DNA of 13,505 nucleotides from Clostridiales bacterium (lineage in GTDB: Bacteria; Bacillota; Clostridia; Tissierellales; Sedimentibacteraceae): assembly GCA_003497505.1 (NCBI GenBank), contig DNNV01000235.1:1-13505 (forward strand). Reading direction: 5' to 3'. Positions 1-7,187 of the stretch are shown in pieces. The stretch's first letter is position 1. Every line of letters starts with the position of its first letter. The position numbers and the translations under genes were made by a program. Under the pieces are notes generated by a model that did not search any database, was not told where the DNA came from, and worked only from the letters and a program-made list of their open reading frames with translations.

Positions 1-3
1 TAA

Positions 4-60
4 CCTCCTGTTTTATAATACTTTATATAATATATTATAGCCTATAATAAAATTTATCAA
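4..60 (-). promoter_or_regulatory. Promoter and ribosome binding site for a gene beyond the left edge
   Basis: Read on the minus strand, TTGATA lies at 60-55 and TATAAT at 39-34 (15-nt spacer; other overlapping AT-rich -10 candidates give longer spacing). AGGAGG follows at 9-4. The start codon would therefore fall just outside the window. Because this sits after the operon terminator at 70-101, the next gene to the left probably has its own transcription unit. The spacer is short and the region is very AT-rich, so the exact -10 is uncertain; the Shine-Dalgarno is clear. Confidence 0.5.
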
Positions 61-69
61 CTACTAACT

Positions 70-101
70 AAAAAGGGCTCCGAATAAAGCGGTGCCCTTT
101 T
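70..101 (-). terminator. Intrinsic terminator of the asd-to-4Fe-4S operon
   Basis: In minus-strand RNA the stem is AAAAGGGC-A-CCG / CGG-A-GCCCUUUU with one A.A mismatch and a 7-nt loop, followed by a five-U run at the 3' side. It begins about 20 nt after the stop codon of the last operon gene (121-627). The stem is nearly symmetrical, so weak termination from the other side is possible. Confidence 0.8.
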
Positions 102-120
102 AGCCTGTTATATTGGTAAT

Positions 121-627
121 TCATCTGATTATTCTCTTCATACTTACAGCTTCTTCAAAAAACTCCTTAGGATATTCAATCGTAACAACTGCCGTATGGT
201 CGTTGGCCTTTGGATTTCTTACCTTGACAACCCTGGCATTACATACGGATTTCCCGTGCCTGTCAACAGCTTCAACAATATCTCCCTCATTCGGAAGCGG
301 ATAGTATTCATACGGAAATGAAAGCAATGCATTTGTATCGCTGTATGTATAGTCCTTTATATAAATTGCCAGTCCAGGGCACGCAGCAATGCACATGCCG
401 CAGGCAATACATTTTTCAAAATCAATTTCAGGTAAATTTGTAATTGATTCTCCTATTGTAATTGCTCCCTTAGAGCATGAAGCCTCACAAGGGTTGCAGG
501 GTATCTCTTCAATACATTCAATTATCACAACAGGTCCTTTACGAAGCCGGTCATGAGACGGGAAGGCAGGGGACTTATGTAGTTCCTCAAGTGTAGGAGC
601 ACCTGTAGTTTTCAATGAATATTCCAT
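121..627 (-). CDS. 4Fe-4S dicluster protein, electron-transfer subunit of the operon's flavin dehydrogenase
   Basis: This 168-residue protein carries two cysteine sets. Cys38, Cys44, Cys47 and Cys51 form an irregular first set (C-x5-C-x2-C-x3-C). Cys73, Cys76, Cys79 and Cys83 (C-x2-C-x2-C-x3-C-P) form a canonical ferredoxin set. After about residue 100 there is a cluster-free, probably beta-rich extension ending in a short basic tail. The protein lacks a signal peptide and membrane segments, so it should be cytoplasmic. The start overlaps the end of the HcnB-like gene by 16 nt and has a good Shine-Dalgarno (GAGGTGAT three bases before ATG). It is the last gene before the operon terminator. 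By position it should pass electrons between the FAD subunits and a ferredoxin or NAD pool. Similar proteins sit beside HcnB-like oxidoreductases in other anaerobes, but the specific partner is inferred. Confidence 0.85.
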   Translation of the reverse strand: MEYSLKTTGAPTLEELHKSPAFPSHDRLRKGPVVIIECIEEIPCNPCEASCSKGAITIGESITNLPEIDFEKCIACGMCIAACPGLAIYIKDYTYSDTNALLSFPYEYYPLPNEGDIVEAVDRHGKSVCNARVVKVRNPKANDHTAVVTIEYPKEFFEEAVSMKRIIR

Positions 628-1724
628 TCAATCACCTCTTTTCCCTTCTGCAGCATTGAATCCTTGGCATCCCGGCGCCTCTGCCCAAAATAGCCGCTTC
701 TCAGAGCATTGAGATTTTCCCAGATTTCCCCGGAACGTGCGGCTGCTTCATCTTCTGTAATATAACCGAGTTCGGCCGCAACGTTTATTCCGGCAAGTCT
801 TCCTTCCTCCATTGCTGTGCTTGCTTCTTCTATTCCTGAAATATCACCTGCGATGAATATATCAGCCTGAGTTGAATGCATTTTATCATCGTGAACCGGA
901 ATGTGACCGCCCATTGCAGGAACAAAATTGAATTTGCATCCCGCAAGCCACGCCAGCTCCGAAAGAGGTGTCAACCCTGTTGCAAGGCATACCGTATCCG
1001 CTTCCAAAATACGTTCTGTTCCCGGTACCTGTTTAAACCCTGAATCAAGTTCAACAATCTCAACCGCCTCAACATGTTTAGTTCCGAAAGCGCGCTTTAT
1101 GGTATGCGAAACACAAAACGGCACTCCTGCACGGGACACCTTTGCAGTATGCACACCGTAGCCGCCTAATTTAGGTGCCGCCTCCAGGATGGCGGCGACT
1201 TCCGCACCTGCCTGCAAAAGCTGGTATGCAACAATTACTCCCACATTGCCTGAACCCAGCATAACAACCTTCCGTCCGGGCAAAACCCTGTTTACGTTAA
1301 TCATGGTCTGTGCCGCACCTGCTCCCATTACACCAGGAAGATCCCAGCCCGGAAATGCCACGGCATTTTCTGTTGCGCCTGTGGCAAGGATTATTTTTTT
1401 TGCCTTTACTATTTCACTTTTATTTCTGTTGCGCACAACCCAAAGATTATGCCCGTCCTCTATTCCGCACACTTCTCCGTTTAGCCATGTGTTTATACCG
1501 AGATTTTCGCTTTCACGCAGTAGCTCTGTACCTATATTCATACCGCGAATTCCGGCCTTATGGGCTCTTGAACCGAAAAATTTGTGTATCTGCTTGAAAA
1601 GCTGACCGCCGGGACGTGCATTTTCATCTATGAGCAAAACATCCACACCTGCCCGGCGTGCTTCAATAGCCGCCGAAAGGCCGGCAGGCCCTGCTCCCAC
1701 TATTGCTAATTCTGTTCCTATCAT
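612..1724 (-). CDS. HcnB/sarcosine-oxidase-alpha-like FAD/NAD(P) oxidoreductase subunit
   Basis: The protein has 370 residues with the two-dinucleotide-binding-domain architecture of pyridine nucleotide-disulfide oxidoreductases. The FAD Rossmann motif GAGPAG is at residues 10-15, followed by an acidic IDENARPGGQ segment near 32-41. The second motif GSGNVG is at 157-162, and the FAD-closing AGD segment is at 292-294 followed by EEASTAMEEGRLAG. HcnB-type proteins form part of multi-subunit dehydrogenases such as hydrogen cyanide synthase, opine oxidases and D-hydroxyproline dehydrogenase. In several relatives a BFD [2Fe-2S] domain forms the C-terminus; it is absent here and encoded separately at 2935-3225. 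The start overlaps the stop of the Fer2 gene by 4 nt (ATGA), indicating translational coupling. Likely role: takes electrons from the DAO-type subunit through Fe-S centres to NAD(P)+ or ferredoxin. The substrate is unknown. Confidence 0.87.
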   Translation of the reverse strand: MIGTELAIVGAGPAGLSAAIEARRAGVDVLLIDENARPGGQLFKQIHKFFGSRAHKAGIRGMNIGTELLRESENLGINTWLNGEVCGIEDGHNLWVVRNRNKSEIVKAKKIILATGATENAVAFPGWDLPGVMGAGAAQTMINVNRVLPGRKVVMLGSGNVGVIVAYQLLQAGAEVAAILEAAPKLGGYGVHTAKVSRAGVPFCVSHTIKRAFGTKHVEAVEIVELDSGFKQVPGTERILEADTVCLATGLTPLSELAWLAGCKFNFVPAMGGHIPVHDDKMHSTQADIFIAGDISGIEEASTAMEEGRLAGINVAAELGYITEDEAAARSGEIWENLNALRSGYFGQRRRDAKDSMLQKGKEVIEWNIH

Positions 1725-2047
1725 TGGCGACCCTCCTCAGACCAAATTCCCGTGCCCTGCTGTGTTGTAATTTTCATTCCTTCTCTAACCTCAGTAACAC
1801 AGGTTCGCACATTAGGTACACCGTCAACCGTCATGATGCAGTCCGTACAGCGCCCGATAGCGCAGTATATTCCCCGTGGCTTATGTTTATGGGCCGTATA
1901 GCGGTTTATAAATATATCGTTTGCAATCAGGGCTGCCGCAATCATCTCTCCTTCACGTACCATGACAGGCTTACCGTCCACAAATATCTGCACCTCTCTT
2001 GACGACCTTTCTTCTTCCAAGATAGGATGATTGGATACTCTGTTCAT
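1721..2047 (-). CDS. Fer2-type (2Fe-2S) HcnA-like electron-transfer subunit
   Basis: This small protein of 108 residues resembles the N-terminal 2Fe-2S domain (Fer2_4) of sarcosine oxidase alpha and free-standing HcnA/OoxA subunits. The ligands are Cys62, Cys67, Cys70 and Cys83, in the plant-ferredoxin-like spacing C-x4-C-x2-C-x12-C. A beta-grasp start is visible (EVQIFVDGKPVMVREGEMIAA in two strands). The start codon shares one base with the dapA stop (TAATG) and the stop overlaps the next start by 4 nt, so it is translated in step with dapA and the HcnB-like gene. It probably binds the HcnB-like subunit and carries electrons from the flavin dehydrogenase. Family assignment is firm; the physiological donor is inferred from context. 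Confidence 0.88.
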   Translation of the reverse strand: MNRVSNHPILEEERSSREVQIFVDGKPVMVREGEMIAAALIANDIFINRYTAHKHKPRGIYCAIGRCTDCIMTVDGVPNVRTCVTEVREGMKITTQQGTGIWSEEGRQ

Positions 2048-2934
2048 TATTTTACCTCCGAGATAAGCCCCAGCTCAGACATGGCATCCTTCAATGCACT
2101 GAGCACATCTTCGGAAGGTGCCGCAAGAGGCAGACGTGTAATGCCCACATCTATTCCAAGCAGATTAAGCGCTGCCTTAACAGGAATAGGGTTTGCAGTC
2201 ATAAACAGCTTTTCAGATATATCAACAAGCTTCAGATGCATTTTTGCAGCTTCATTTACATTTCCGCCCAGGTAATTGTCAATCATATACTTGATTTCAC
2301 GACACACAACGTGCGAAGTTACGGAAACAACACCATATCCTCCGACAGCCAGTGTCGGCAATATCTGAGCATCCTCCCCCGTATATACCAGGAATCCTTC
2401 TGCCGCATCACGCACTACGGCAGCTAACTGTGTAAGATTTCCTGAAGCCTCTTTCAATGCTGCAATATTCGGGATTTTAGAAAGTGCAACGGTGGTTTCA
2501 GCTGTCATATTGGCACCGGTACGTCCCGGCACGTTATAAAGCATAATAGGCAGCTCAGTTGCCTGCGCAACAGCCGCAAAATGTGCGTACAGTGATTCCT
2601 GATTAGGCTTGTTGTAATAAGGCACAACCACAAGCAATCCATCCACGCCTAATTTCTCCGCTTCTGAAGCATTCCCTATGGTAGTGGCAGTGGAATTTGT
2701 TCCTATTCCTGCTATTATCGGTACATCTACCGCTTGCTTTACACACAAAAGCAATTTTTTCTTTTCTTCAGATGTAACGGTCGGAGATTCTCCTGTTGTG
2801 CCGTTTATTACAAGCGCCGTGCTGCCTTGTGCAACTAAATGTCTTGCAAGCTCTGCTGCTCTGTCATAATTTACTTCTCCGTCAGGATGCATAGGAGTTA
2901 CCATAGCTGTGATTATTCTTCCCCAATTAGTCAT
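2047..2934 (-). CDS. dapA: 4-hydroxy-tetrahydrodipicolinate synthase (DapA family), canonical active site
   Basis: The protein has 295 residues, the normal length for this class I aldolase (TIM barrel). The family reaction condenses pyruvate with L-aspartate 4-semialdehyde. Visible active-site residues are GTTGES at 45-50 (Thr46, Thr47), Tyr107 in PYYNKP, Tyr133 and Arg138 in YNVPGRTG, the Schiff-base lysine Lys161 in ALKEASG, and NPIPVK at 248-253. Arg138, which binds the aspartate-semialdehyde carboxylate in true DapA, is kept. This argues against a pure hydroxyproline-type deaminase of the same family. The start directly abuts the BFD gene stop and the end overlaps the Fer2 gene by one base, so the aldolase is embedded in the redox genes. 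dapB and later lysine genes are absent. Direction of use, synthesis or retro-aldol cleavage, cannot be read from sequence. Confidence 0.93.
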   Translation of the reverse strand: MTNWGRIITAMVTPMHPDGEVNYDRAAELARHLVAQGSTALVINGTTGESPTVTSEEKKKLLLCVKQAVDVPIIAGIGTNSTATTIGNASEAEKLGVDGLLVVVPYYNKPNQESLYAHFAAVAQATELPIMLYNVPGRTGANMTAETTVALSKIPNIAALKEASGNLTQLAAVVRDAAEGFLVYTGEDAQILPTLAVGGYGVVSVTSHVVCREIKYMIDNYLGGNVNEAAKMHLKLVDISEKLFMTANPIPVKAALNLLGIDVGITRLPLAAPSEDVLSALKDAMSELGLISEVK

Positions 2935-3225
2935 TTATTGTTCCTCCATCAAATTGTTTTCATACTCCGTGATTAAATCAGACCTTACCGGACGCACCGG
3001 CTGCCGATAGCTGGATGTCTGCATTTCATCAAGCCGAGTATTGGTTTTTTCAGATAATATACGTTCCACAAGCCTTCTGCATGTGCGTCCTTGGCACAAG
3101 CCCATCCCGGCCCTTGTAAATCGCTTTAATTCATTCATTGTTACAGCGCCGTCTGCAATTGCAGCTTCAATTTCCTCTCGTGAAACCTCTTCACAGCGGC
3201 ATATTAATTCATCGCACATTTTCAT
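2935..3225 (-). CDS. Stand-alone BFD-type (2Fe-2S)-binding protein
   Basis: The protein has 96 residues. Cys9 and Cys11 (CRC) and Cys44 and Cys49 (C-x4-C) give the ligand pattern of the bacterioferritin-associated-ferredoxin-like (Fer2_BFD) domain, with the usual helical segment between them. Residues from about 60 on form a polar, probably disordered tail. In sarcosine oxidase alpha and many HcnB-like proteins this domain is fused to the C-terminus of the NAD/FAD subunit; here it is a separate polypeptide. The first ATG (3225) has GAGGT only 1-2 nt upstream, while the ATG at codon 3 (3219) is better spaced, so the true start may be two codons later. It is followed with no gap by dapA. A long intercistronic hairpin separates it from the transporter gene upstream. 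Confidence 0.85.
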   Translation of the reverse strand: MKMCDELICRCEEVSREEIEAAIADGAVTMNELKRFTRAGMGLCQGRTCRRLVERILSEKTNTRLDEMQTSSYRQPVRPVRSDLITEYENNLMEEQ

Positions 3226-3274
3226 TACCTCAAATTCTATAAATTATCCCTCTACTGTCCATGCAAAATTCAGC

Positions 3275-3314
3275 AATATTGAACATAACCGCAAGCGCAG
3301 TTACATTCAATATT
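3275..3314 (-). other. Intercistronic RNA hairpin, 18-bp stem
   Basis: In minus-strand RNA these 40 bases fold into an 18-bp stem closed by a GCUU tetraloop. The outer 9 bp (AATATTGAA / TTCAATATT) are perfect, followed by U.G and G.U wobbles, 4 bp, and 3 bp including one more wobble. On the plus strand the wobble positions become A.C mismatches, so the structure favours the operon transcript. It begins 25 nt after the transporter stop and ends 49 nt before the BFD start. There is no T-run after it, so it is not a normal terminator. A role as RNA-stability or processing element between operon halves is inferred. Confidence 0.7.
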
Positions 3315-3339
3315 ACTTATAAAGTTGTTTGTAAATAGG

Positions 3340-4818
3340 TTAATATGCCTTCAGCACAGGATTTACATTCCCTTGACTTACATATTTAGGATTAGGTGTA
3401 ACATTCTTTGTAAGCAAAGATATCACAACTATGGAAACTGCCGAAGCACACAGCGCAATTAATATGGCATTTGGACCCAAGGCACTCAGCTGAGAAAGCA
3501 CGGCGCCTACAACAATACCTACACGTGACCCCCAAGGTGTCACCTTACTGTTTTTCTTACCCATAGTAGGTCCTACACCTGTTTCCTCTTTCCACAGAAG
3601 CCCGATTACCAGCAATGGTACCAATCCGGCTCCCGCCATTGAATAGGCTTTGGAGAACAGGCTCATTATTGAGCCTGCATATATACCACCTAATGCTGCA
3701 AGTGCACCTATGCAAACTGTCAAAATTCGTGTAAGTTTTATCATCTGCTTGTCATTCAAATCTGTCTTGAATGTTCTCACTAAGTCATTTGAAATAAGTA
3801 TTGCAGCTGAATTAAGATTAGAGTCAGCTGAAGACATGCCGGCTGCTAATATCAGTACAAACAGCATAACTGTAACTATGAGCGGAACTTCATTCAGCAT
3901 GAACCATGACATTGCCTGATTCTGAGTTAAATCCTGGTTTATGGTAAGAATAATCAATCCCACTATTGCGGTACAAATGGTCATAATAATTGCAACAGAC
4001 CCTCCGTAAAGCATGGACCTTCTTGCTGTCTTTGGCCCCTTTGCAGCAAAGCACGGCTGCCAGTATATCTGAGCAACAAGAATACCAACGCATCCTGTAA
4101 CAAATTTGGTAATTAAGCTTATCATATCTGTACCTGCAAAAGTAAACATCTCTGCCTTGCCTACCTCAGCAAGTCGTGCGCCCAAAACGGCAAAACTGAA
4201 ATCTATTTTTGAAAACGCAACTATGTAGAATAATGTGCCGAAAACAATGCATATCAGTCCTTGAACGAAGTCCATCCACACCAGTGACAACATTCCTCCC
4301 ATGGTTGTATAAAATACGAACATAGCAGTAAAGAACAATATCACCGGAGTAGGGTTTATACCAGTGAACACACCGAAAAGCTCTCCAAACGCTTTACCCT
4401 GGCCGCCGATCCATGCTATCATAATGCATGATGCCAGCAATCCGCAAAGTGCGCGTGTTATCTTATCACGTGTTATTAAATCATCAATCATTTCCGGGAA
4501 GGTATTGTATGTCATCTTTCCTGCCATACCTGCAAAGGTCAGGGCAAATATAATTTTAGACCCCTGTTCCCCTACAATAAATACAAGCCATGGTAACCCG
4601 TTTACATACGCGCTTCCCGCATGCCCCATAAAATTCCCTACACCCATGATGTTTGCAAAGTGCGAGAAGAAAAGCAGATAAAACGGCAATGCTCCTCCGC
4701 CGATTGCATAATTGGAAAAGCTGAGTTCTGCCGTACTTTTTTGCTTTAAAGCAATAAAAAAGTAAAGAACAAACAATCCAATAGTCAATGCCCAAATAAT
4801 TATTCCTGCAGTATTCAT
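3340..4818 (-). CDS. Sodium:solute symporter family (SSS) transporter
   Basis: This is a 492-residue integral membrane protein, about 13 hydrophobic segments, the size and layout of the PutP/PanF-type sodium symporters. Family landmarks are the GGMLSLVWMDFVQG segment near 174-187, the cytoplasmic loop QPCFAAKGPKTARRSMLYG near 254-272, and AAGMSSADSNLNSAA near 325-339, which includes the Ser-Ser/Asp region of the sodium site. The ATG has a strong Shine-Dalgarno (AAGGAG about 8 nt upstream). It should bring an organic anion or amino-acid-like solute into the cell with Na+. SSS substrates range over proline, pantothenate, sugars and carboxylates, and the sequence alone does not say which. Lying between the DAO-type dehydrogenase and the Fe-S genes, it most likely imports the dehydrogenase's substrate, which would make the operon catabolic. 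Confidence 0.9.
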   Translation of the reverse strand: MNTAGIIIWALTIGLFVLYFFIALKQKSTAELSFSNYAIGGGALPFYLLFFSHFANIMGVGNFMGHAGSAYVNGLPWLVFIVGEQGSKIIFALTFAGMAGKMTYNTFPEMIDDLITRDKITRALCGLLASCIMIAWIGGQGKAFGELFGVFTGINPTPVILFFTAMFVFYTTMGGMLSLVWMDFVQGLICIVFGTLFYIVAFSKIDFSFAVLGARLAEVGKAEMFTFAGTDMISLITKFVTGCVGILVAQIYWQPCFAAKGPKTARRSMLYGGSVAIIMTICTAIVGLIILTINQDLTQNQAMSWFMLNEVPLIVTVMLFVLILAAGMSSADSNLNSAAILISNDLVRTFKTDLNDKQMIKLTRILTVCIGALAALGGIYAGSIMSLFSKAYSMAGAGLVPLLVIGLLWKEETGVGPTMGKKNSKVTPWGSRVGIVVGAVLSQLSALGPNAILIALCASAVSIVVISLLTKNVTPNPKYVSQGNVNPVLKAY

Positions 4819-4848
4819 ACTCCATCTCCTTTTAATTTTTTATAACAG

Positions 4849-4863
4849 GCGATCAATAATCGC
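4849..4863 (-). other. Small intercistronic hairpin before the symporter gene
   Basis: GCGAT / ATCGC form a 5-bp stem with a 5-nt loop in the 64-nt gap between the DAO-type gene and the symporter gene. Flanking ACAG / CTGT can add an outer stem with a bulge. No T-run follows, so it is not a terminator. It may be chance or a minor processing site. Confidence 0.3.
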
Positions 4864-4882
4864 TCTATTTTCCTGTCACTGT

Positions 4883-6067
4883 TCATACTTCCGCCACAGC
4901 GGAAGAAAATCTCCTAAGGTTTAGTTCTTCAAATCTTTTATGGTCCCCTATACCGCATATCATTTCTGACACCGATTTCCCGGTAATCGGCGAAAGAGCC
5001 ACTCCGTCTCCTTCATGTCCTGCAGCTATAAATAAACCCGGAAATCCGTCAACAGCACCTATAATAGGGCTTCCGTCTTCTGTACCAGGCCTGAATCCTG
5101 CCATTGTGCGGATTATATTTACATTGTTCATAACCGGGAAATATATGCGTGCCTGTTCTAAAATCCTTGAAAGTGCATTGAAGCTCGTTGCTTTATCAAA
5201 TCCTGCATTTTCACGTGTGCTGCCTATGAGGTAATTGCCTTCACCAGCACGGGTGAAAGAAAATCCCAATCCGATTTTTTTGTCATAATCACTTCTGTCA
5301 GACAGGATAGACGGGTCATGCTTTGATGCAATATAGGCTGCAGTCCAGCAATTTGTTTCTCCTATAGGTGCAATCTGTTCCGTAACCGCAAGCTGACCTT
5401 TTATCGGTGTAATCGGAATATGAATACCTATCAATTCTCCAACCTGGGCTGACCACGCACCTGCTGCAATTACAACGTTGTCGCATTCCACCTCTGTATC
5501 ATTTTGTCCTCTGACCATCCAGTGGTCTCCACGCTGCACAATTTCCAGAACAGGTGTATTTCTGAATACATCCATTCCCATCTTAAGTCCGTTGTTTAAG
5601 AACGCACGCATAAGCGTTAACGGATTTACCTGCGAATCGGATTTGCTGTATGTGGAAGCAATCATATAGCGTGCCACATGAGGCTGCTTTTTGAAAAGAG
5701 TATTCCTGTCTACGATTTCCACATCAAGCCCGCAGGAAACCTGCTTCCTGACAAAATCCTCCATGACCCTGAGCTGGATATCATTCTCTATGATTATCAT
5801 GCCTCCATGGGAATAAAAGCCTATGTCGGCATTCAATTCATCAGATAACCCGCGGTAAATTTCCAGGCTTTCCATAGCCAGTGTCAGTGCAATGCCTGGT
5901 TTTTTTGACTGCAGCAGTATCATATCGTCACATGAGCTTGAAGCTCCTCCCCCTATTTCCGCCTTTTCCAAAATGACGACGGATTTACCGGCCTTTAAGA
6001 GATAGTAAGCCGTTGCAAGCCCCATAACACCTCCGCCTATTACACAAACATCCTTTTTTAATTTCAT
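4883..6067 (-). CDS. FAD-dependent amino acid/amine dehydrogenase, DAO family (HcnC-like)
   Basis: The start is placed at the ATG at 6067: GGAGGAAATATA lies immediately before it, and the FAD motif follows at once. An in-frame ATG at 6094 would add nine residues that encode that very Shine-Dalgarno. The resulting 394-residue protein has the Rossmann FAD motif GGGVMG at residues 11-16 and an EKAEIGGGAS segment. Near the C-terminus are GFRPGTEDGSPIIG and AAGHEGDGVALSPITGK, typical of D-amino-acid, glycine and sarcosine oxidases and HcnC/OoxB-type dehydrogenases. The family oxidises a C-N bond next to a carboxylate to an imine. No signal peptide is seen. With the HcnA-, HcnB-, BFD- and 4Fe-4S-type genes it should be the catalytic subunit of an oxygen-independent dehydrogenase. 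It follows the aspartokinase gene by about 40 nt. Candidate substrates are cyclic imino acids; none is proven. Confidence 0.87.
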   Translation of the reverse strand: MKLKKDVCVIGGGVMGLATAYYLLKAGKSVVILEKAEIGGGASSSCDDMILLQSKKPGIALTLAMESLEIYRGLSDELNADIGFYSHGGMIIIENDIQLRVMEDFVRKQVSCGLDVEIVDRNTLFKKQPHVARYMIASTYSKSDSQVNPLTLMRAFLNNGLKMGMDVFRNTPVLEIVQRGDHWMVRGQNDTEVECDNVVIAAGAWSAQVGELIGIHIPITPIKGQLAVTEQIAPIGETNCWTAAYIASKHDPSILSDRSDYDKKIGLGFSFTRAGEGNYLIGSTRENAGFDKATSFNALSRILEQARIYFPVMNNVNIIRTMAGFRPGTEDGSPIIGAVDGFPGLFIAAGHEGDGVALSPITGKSVSEMICGIGDHKRFEELNLRRFSSAVAEV

Positions 6068-6107
6068 TATATTTCCTCCGTCCCCTGCCTTCACAGGTCA
6101 GTTATCG

Positions 6108-7172
6108 CTAAACATTTAAAGCAACATTTTCAAACAGCCTATGATATAAATTCTCGGCTAATACTTCAACCTGCCTTGATTCCACAAATATGTGCGCACA
6201 TAATTCATCGAAGTAACACGGTGCATCAACCTGCAGATTGCCCATTGCATTTTTTATATCCTCTTCGCCGCACCCACTGAACACCACGCTTATCAGCGAA
6301 TATTCGCCGCCCGGCGATGTACGTACCGCTCGTTCCTCTTCACCCCGGACTACAATCAGGTTATCTGACTGTTCAGGCTCAAACAAACCGCACTCCCGGA
6401 TAATGGCAATGCCAACAGGTCCTGAATCCATAACCGCATTTTTCACAAGCTTTGTACCCGCACCGGCATGAAAAGTAGAACGTACAAATACATCAAAATC
6501 ATACTTCTGTGCTTCCGCAATTGCACGTGGATGGATAACCCTTGCTCCCCAGCAGGCGAAAGCATACATGTGCTGCATATCCACATGCTCCATAAATTTA
6601 GCTCCCGGAACAACCCTCGGGTCTATAACCGCTATTCCAGGTACATCAGTAAATATATGAACAGCCTCCGCATTCATAAAACCGCCTATTACCACGGCAG
6701 AGGTGTCACTTCCTCCACGGCCCAGGGTTGTGACTTCATTGCGGACGCTTACTCCCTGAAAACCCGTCACCACTACTACTCTGCCCTCATACAGCTCGGT
6801 TTTTATAATTCTGGTATCCATATCAAATATATCCGCTCCGCCAAAAACGCCGTTAGTGACGATGCCGGCCTGTGCCGAAGTCATTGCAACCGCATTAATT
6901 CCATGCTGCACAAGGCTGTCTGCAAACACGCACGCAGAGATTACCTCGCCGCAGCTCATTAAAAGGTCCAGGGTATCTGACTTACTTTTTGTGTCTAACA
7001 GAGATATTAGAGTATCCGTAGCATACGGCTCACCCTTGCGCCCCATTGCAGAAACCACAACAATTATATTTTTTCCCGAAGCCCGCAAAGAAGCTATATG
7101 AGATATGGCACGCCTGCGCCCCTCTTCAGTTGCAACAGATGTTCCGCCGAACTTTACAACAACTATATTCAT
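6108..7172 (-). CDS. dapG: DapG-type aspartokinase with shortened regulatory region
   Basis: Catalyses ATP + L-aspartate to L-4-aspartyl phosphate + ADP. The start is set at the ATG at 7172 because MNIVVVKFGG matches the usual aspartokinase beginning and GGTGG lies five bases upstream; an ATG at 7184 (adding MVAH) has no clear Shine-Dalgarno. In the resulting 354-residue protein the catalytic motifs are intact: KFGGTSV at 7-13, VSAMGRKGEPYATDTL near 40-55 (a DapG hallmark), SCGE at 73-76, GRGGSDTSA at 152-160, TDVPG near 175-179 and DPR near 184-186. Ordinary monofunctional aspartokinases have about 400 residues with two ACT domains. Here only about 105 residues follow the catalytic domain, enough for a partial first segment and one ACT-like unit. 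Feedback inhibition is therefore probably altered. It sits 15 nt after asd. Confidence 0.9.
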   Translation of the reverse strand: MNIVVVKFGGTSVATEEGRRRAISHIASLRASGKNIIVVVSAMGRKGEPYATDTLISLLDTKSKSDTLDLLMSCGEVISACVFADSLVQHGINAVAMTSAQAGIVTNGVFGGADIFDMDTRIIKTELYEGRVVVVTGFQGVSVRNEVTTLGRGGSDTSAVVIGGFMNAEAVHIFTDVPGIAVIDPRVVPGAKFMEHVDMQHMYAFACWGARVIHPRAIAEAQKYDFDVFVRSTFHAGAGTKLVKNAVMDSGPVGIAIIRECGLFEPEQSDNLIVVRGEEERAVRTSPGGEYSLISVVFSGCGEEDIKNAMGNLQVDAPCYFDELCAHIFVESRQVEVLAENLYHRLFENVALNV

Positions 7173-7187
7173 ATGAGCCACCATCAG

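Noticed and set aside
1189-1605. 138-codon plus-strand open frame opposite the HcnB-like gene (likewise 7840-8217 opposite asd and 6468-6962 opposite aspartokinase)
   Set aside because: Low-complexity, Ser/Pro/Cys-rich translations antisense to well-identified genes, without convincing ribosome binding sites.
2047-2934. Assigning the DapA homologue as hydroxyproline-pathway pyrroline-hydroxycarboxylate deaminase
   Set aside because: The full dihydrodipicolinate-synthase residue set, including Arg138 and NPIPVK, plus asd and aspartokinase in the operon, favours true DapA chemistry. No hydroxyproline epimerase gene is present.
4849-4863. Hairpin before the symporter gene as a terminator
   Set aside because: Only a 5-bp perfect stem and no T-run; kept only as a minor structure.
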